From positions 1 through 64,000 of the forward strand of contig DIYJ01000007.1 of NCBI GenBank assembly GCA_002428995.1: a stretch of 64,000 bases of DNA, in the 5' to 3' direction. The position numbers were made by a program, and so were the translations under genes. Within the stretch, counting starts at the first letter, position 1; every line of letters starts with the position of its first letter. This document shows positions 61,390 to 64,000 of the stretch, piece by piece. The notes under the pieces are model-generated. The model did not search any database. It was not told the DNA's origin and worked only from the letters and a program-made list of their open reading frames with translations. The stretch comes from Flavobacteriales bacterium UBA6057 (GTDB lineage: Bacteria; Bacteroidota; Bacteroidia; Flavobacteriales_G; Salibacteraceae).

Positions 61390-62175
61390 TTATGAAAAGA
61401 TGATGGCGAGAATGCCAACTGCAAAGCAGTAGAAGCTGAAGTAGCGTAGCTGGCTTTTTTTCACCAGTGCGATCATCCAGTTGCAGGCCACAACTCCAGC
61501 CACAAACGCGGCAATGGCACCCAGGGCGAGGGGCATGATTTCAATCTGAGATTCCATAAGCTGGCCATCCAATACATCTTTTGCCATCTTTCCAAAGATC
61601 AATGGAACAACCATCAGGAAGGAAAACCGCGCGGCCTTTTGGCGATCGATGCCGAGTAACACACTGGTAGAAATAGTCGCTCCGCTTCGGCTGATGCCAG
61701 GTAAGATAGCGATGGCCTGTGCCAGACCAATGATGAGTGCATTGGGATAGCTTACGCTTTTGTCGGTACGCTTGGCTCTGTCTGCAAGAAAAAGCAGCAA
61801 TCCGGTGATGATGAGCATGGCTCCCACGAGCAATATCTGCTGCGCAAACAACGCTTCTATTTCATCGTTGAACGCCACTCCAATGACCGCTGCCGGGATC
61901 ATGGACAACACGATCTTAATGGAAAACTCGGTTTCCTCGTTGCGCTTGAATTGCAGAAGCCCTCTCAAGATTTCTGCTACTTCCTTGCGAAACACCACGA
62001 CCGTGCTGAGCGCGGTGGCAAAATGAAGAACAACCGTAAAAAGAAGGCTCTCTTCCGGGAGGCTTTCGTCTCCAAACAAGGCTTTCGCCAATTCCAGATG
62101 GCCGGAGCTACTGACAGGAAGAAATTCTGTGAGTCCCTGGATCAAGCCAAGAACAAGCGCTTCTAGAATGCCCAA
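61390..62175 (-). CDS. uppP: Undecaprenyl-diphosphate phosphatase
   Basis: This 261-residue inner-membrane enzyme recycles the lipid carrier of cell-wall synthesis. ALVLGLIQGLTEFLPVSSSGHLEL and LPGISRSGATISTSVLLGIDRQKAARFSFLMVVPLIFG are the two signature regions, and about eight membrane helices are visible. It follows DUF3098 by ten bases. Confidence 0.96.
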   Translation of the reverse strand: MGILEALVLGLIQGLTEFLPVSSSGHLELAKALFGDESLPEESLLFTVVLHFATALSTVVVFRKEVAEILRGLLQFKRNEETEFSIKIVLSMIPAAVIGVAFNDEIEALFAQQILLVGAMLIITGLLLFLADRAKRTDKSVSYPNALIIGLAQAIAILPGISRSGATISTSVLLGIDRQKAARFSFLMVVPLIFGKMAKDVLDGQLMESQIEIMPLALGAIAAFVAGVVACNWMIALVKKSQLRYFSFYCFAVGILAIIFS

Positions 62176-62185
62176 AAAGTGAGGT

Positions 62186-62413
62186 TTATTTCTTGATGAT
62201 ACCGTACATCACCAATCCGTAGCCAGCGAGAATGCTCACCGGAGCAAGGCTGATTCTGCGGAAGCTGAAAACGTCAGGGTTGAATACGGAAGGGTCTTCG
62301 CTGCCTCCACCGCTCATGAGGAAAAAACCGATGATCACAACGGCCATTCCAGCGCCAATAAACATGAAGTTACGTTTCCCGAGTGGGAAATCCTGTGAGT
62401 CGTTATTGCTCAT
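62186..62413 (-). CDS. DUF3098 small membrane protein
   Basis: This 75-residue protein has two membrane helices (FMFIGAGMAVVIIGFFLMSG and SLAPVSILAGYGLVMYGII) joined by a short loop with the DPSVFNPDVFSFRRI motif of DUF3098. It lies one base from ftsX, so a role near cell division is suggested only by position. Confidence 0.88.
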   Translation of the reverse strand: MSNNDSQDFPLGKRNFMFIGAGMAVVIIGFFLMSGGGSEDPSVFNPDVFSFRRISLAPVSILAGYGLVMYGIIKK

Positions 62414-62414
62414 C

Positions 62415-63293
62415 CTAGTATATTTTGTTGCTACGCATTCGCAGGAATTTTCTCACTGCGAGACTGGTAGAGACCCACGAAATTACAATTCCCAAGCCGA
62501 GAACAATCACAAAAAGATATGCGAGGATTTCGATGTCCTGAATCTGTATGAGATCAGGTAAAAACTGTTGTGTGTAATACATCACACCCATGATCAGCAA
62601 AATGGCGATCAGGGCGCTGTAGATCCCATGGAGAATACCTTTTTGAACAAATGGCCTGCGAATGAATGACTGTGTGGCTCCTACCAATTGCATGCTTTTG
62701 ATAAGGAAACGCTTGCTGTAGATAGAGAGGCGTATGCTGTTGTTAATTAATGCAATGGCGACCACCAACAAGAGCAGACTAAACGAGCCAAGCACGATGC
62801 TCAGGGTTCGCACGTTCGCCTGAACCATGGCCACAAGCGACTCCTGGTAAACAATCTCTTTGATGCGTGAGCTTCGGGACAGGCTGGATTTGATGGAGGC
62901 CAGGCTGTCGGGATCTGCATAGTCTGCGTTCAACTTCACTTCCAGGCTGGCCAGCAGCGGATTGTAATCCAGGTAATCCAGAAAGTCCTCGCCTAAATCT
63001 GCCTTCAGGATTTCCGCAGCCTGATCTTTTGAAACGTACTCAACGCTGGACGAGTAGGGCGAGACTTCTATGGCCTTTTGGAGGCGCAAAACGTCCACTT
63101 CCTTGATGTCATCCTGCAGATACACCGTGAAGCCGATGTTCTCCTTGACTTGGTTGCTGAGTTTTTGGGCATAAAGCAGAATCAGTCCCAACAATCCAAG
63201 GGTAAAGAGAACCAGCGAGACACTGATGATCACGGACAGGTAGCTGCCGCGCAGCCTTCGCTTCTGGAAAGTTTTTTCTTCTGCCTTTGCCAT
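62415..63293 (-). CDS. ftsX: Cell division protein FtsX
   Basis: This 292-residue ABC-type membrane protein works with FtsE in septal peptidoglycan hydrolase control. It has an N-terminal helix (LSVIISVSLVLFTLGLLGLIL), a periplasmic domain (about 50-160; GFTVYLQDDIKEVDV, EVSPYSSSVEYVSKDQAAE) and three C-terminal helices with SKRFLIKSMQLVGATQSFIRRPFV. FtsE is not adjacent. It heads the set ftsX-DUF3098-uppP-truB-queA-ispD. Confidence 0.94.
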   Translation of the reverse strand: MAKAEEKTFQKRRLRGSYLSVIISVSLVLFTLGLLGLILLYAQKLSNQVKENIGFTVYLQDDIKEVDVLRLQKAIEVSPYSSSVEYVSKDQAAEILKADLGEDFLDYLDYNPLLASLEVKLNADYADPDSLASIKSSLSRSSRIKEIVYQESLVAMVQANVRTLSIVLGSFSLLLLVVAIALINNSIRLSIYSKRFLIKSMQLVGATQSFIRRPFVQKGILHGIYSALIAILLIMGVMYYTQQFLPDLIQIQDIEILAYLFVIVLGLGIVISWVSTSLAVRKFLRMRSNKIY

Positions 63294-63419
63294 AGATGAG
63301 CGAAATTATCAAAAAGGCAAGGGGCGGTTAGAAGGTCATTTAGGAGAAACGAACAAAGGAAGGTTAGCTATCTTATCCGCAATAGGCAGAAGTTAGCACT
63401 CAGCCGGACATGCCGCTCA

Positions 63420-63455
63420 TTGAAGTTGAGATTGCGATTGAAGTTGAGGTTAAAT
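63420..63455. repeat. Phased hexamer array (TTG-NNN), six units
   Basis: Units are TTGAAG, TTGAGA, TTGCGA, TTGAAG, TTGAGG, TTAAAT in unbroken phase. CCTCAACTTCA at 63466-63476 is an inverted copy overlapping the TPR gene stop. Unit three is TTGCG-, as in the array at 20056-20085. Confidence 0.8.
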
Positions 63456-63472
63456 TCCCTTTGACCTCAACT

Positions 63473-64000
63473 TCAGTTGATCTGATCTCCCCGCAGATTC
63501 CGGAATCGCTTGCGTGCTTCTACAACAAAGAGACTACCTGGGTAATCGCTAAGGATTCTTTGGTAGGTCTTCATGGCCTCTTCCTTGTTTTGGAGGAAGT
63601 CTTCCTGAATTTGACCGATGGCCATGAGAGAATTGTCCGCCAGGAGGTCGAAGCCATGATTGAGAACTACGTATTCGTATTCCTCCAGCGCTTTTTCATA
63701 CTCTCTGGTCTCGCGATAAATCTCTCCTCTGAGGTAGTGAACGTTGTCAATGATAGGGTGCCCGGGAAAATCTTTTTCCATTTGATCGAGCGCGAGCAGG
63801 GCAGAGTCATACTGATGCTGAACCACCTTAAGTTCAATCTGTGAAAAGTTCTGGAGGGCTGTCGTTGTGGAATCCAGGCCTGTGTTTTCTGAGATGAAGA
63901 TGGAGAGCTCCATGGCATCGTTGGCGATCAGTTTTGAAGTAGACCCTTTGAGTACATTCAGCTGTGCACTTGACCAATCAAAATCACCTGTGTAGTAGAA
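63473..64000 (-). CDS. Tetratricopeptide repeat protein, 5' end outside window
   Basis: The last 175 codons of a TPR protein are visible; the frame stays open to base 64000 (residues FYYTGDFDWSSAQLNVLKG before the Met at 63913), so the true start is outside. Repeats such as YDSALLALDQMEKDFPGHPIIDNVHYLRGEIYRETREYEKALEEYEYVV and EEAMKTYQRILSDYPGSLFVVEARKRF are TPR pairs. It is probably a periplasmic scaffold, as in many long Bacteroidota TPR proteins. Its stop lies in the inverted piece of the hexamer array. Confidence 0.85.
   Translation of the reverse strand, partial: FYYTGDFDWSSAQLNVLKGSTSKLIANDAMELSIFISENTGLDSTTTALQNFSQIELKVVQHQYDSALLALDQMEKDFPGHPIIDNVHYLRGEIYRETREYEKALEEYEYVVLNHGFDLLADNSLMAIGQIQEDFLQNKEEAMKTYQRILSDYPGSLFVVEARKRFRNLRGDQIN

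Overview
The window reads as chromosomal DNA of a Bacteroidota bacterium, probably near Flavobacteriales. The evidence is lineage-typical: type IX secretion (T9SS) C-terminal sorting domains on three proteins (ending at 6658, 8697 and 53499), a gliding-motility-associated (CHU_C) C-terminal domain at 38.7-39.7 kb, a fused MurF-alanine racemase, DUF4270/DUF4271/DUF3098 proteins, a GT5-only glycogen-synthase-like protein, signal peptides ending in AQ or a lipobox Cys, and several upstream boxes fitting the Bacteroidota promoter element TAnnTTTG. Gene order is mostly core genome. No rRNA, prophage, insertion sequence, CRISPR array, secondary-metabolite cluster or recognisable defence system was seen.

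0-16.5 kb is the accessory, surface-oriented part. It holds a class-3 lipase-like protein, a hybrid histidine kinase/receiver/AraC regulator, a T9SS cargo made of seven exactly phased 165-bp repeats (a probable seven-bladed propeller), a second T9SS cargo, an outer-membrane barrel with a His/Asp-rich loop, an RDD membrane protein, a LytS-like sensor kinase with a Reg_prop propeller, a PH-like protein, a decayed Reg_prop gene joined to a hairpin repeat, and a tectonin-like protein. A second copy of the hairpin and a tRNA-Leu(CAA) follow at 16.5-16.75 kb.

16.9-32.7 kb carries a BNR/sialidase-like protein overlapping an M1 aminopeptidase, a small four-helix-bundle (IVP family) gene bracketed by two hexanucleotide arrays, an ACMSD-type decarboxylase, an OmpA-family protein, an S9 peptidase lipoprotein, a dCMP deaminase followed by an S41 protease, Mn-type superoxide dismutase, and the block GT5-like / DUF4270 / glmS.

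32.7-46.8 kb contains panC; an iron-type binding lipoprotein coupled to cysH and an epimerase; a quinone oxidoreductase with rsmI; an ECF sigma factor with a probable membrane anti-sigma bearing a CHU_C domain; an M28 peptidase with an acidic coiled-coil protein; and tdk / murF-alr / two glycosyltransferases.

46.8-64 kb is almost wholly on the minus strand. It contains an O-antigen-ligase-like protein; DUF4271-hemD-rnpA-yidD-S41 protease; a plus-strand acyl-CoA dehydrogenase; a T9SS cargo; rlmN-secreted protein-polyprenyl synthase; ftsX-DUF3098-uppP-truB-queA-ispD; and a TPR protein cut by the window end. Together these genes serve envelope building (murF-alr, uppP, ftsX, polyprenyl synthase, glycosyltransferases, O-antigen ligase), tRNA/rRNA maturation (rnpA, truB, queA, rlmN, rsmI) and surface protein export and turnover.

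The most unusual structure is a family of phased TTG-NNN hexamer arrays at gene borders (20056-20085, 20458-20505, 63420-63455), two of which bracket the IVP gene. All functional calls come from reading the sequence; no database search was possible.
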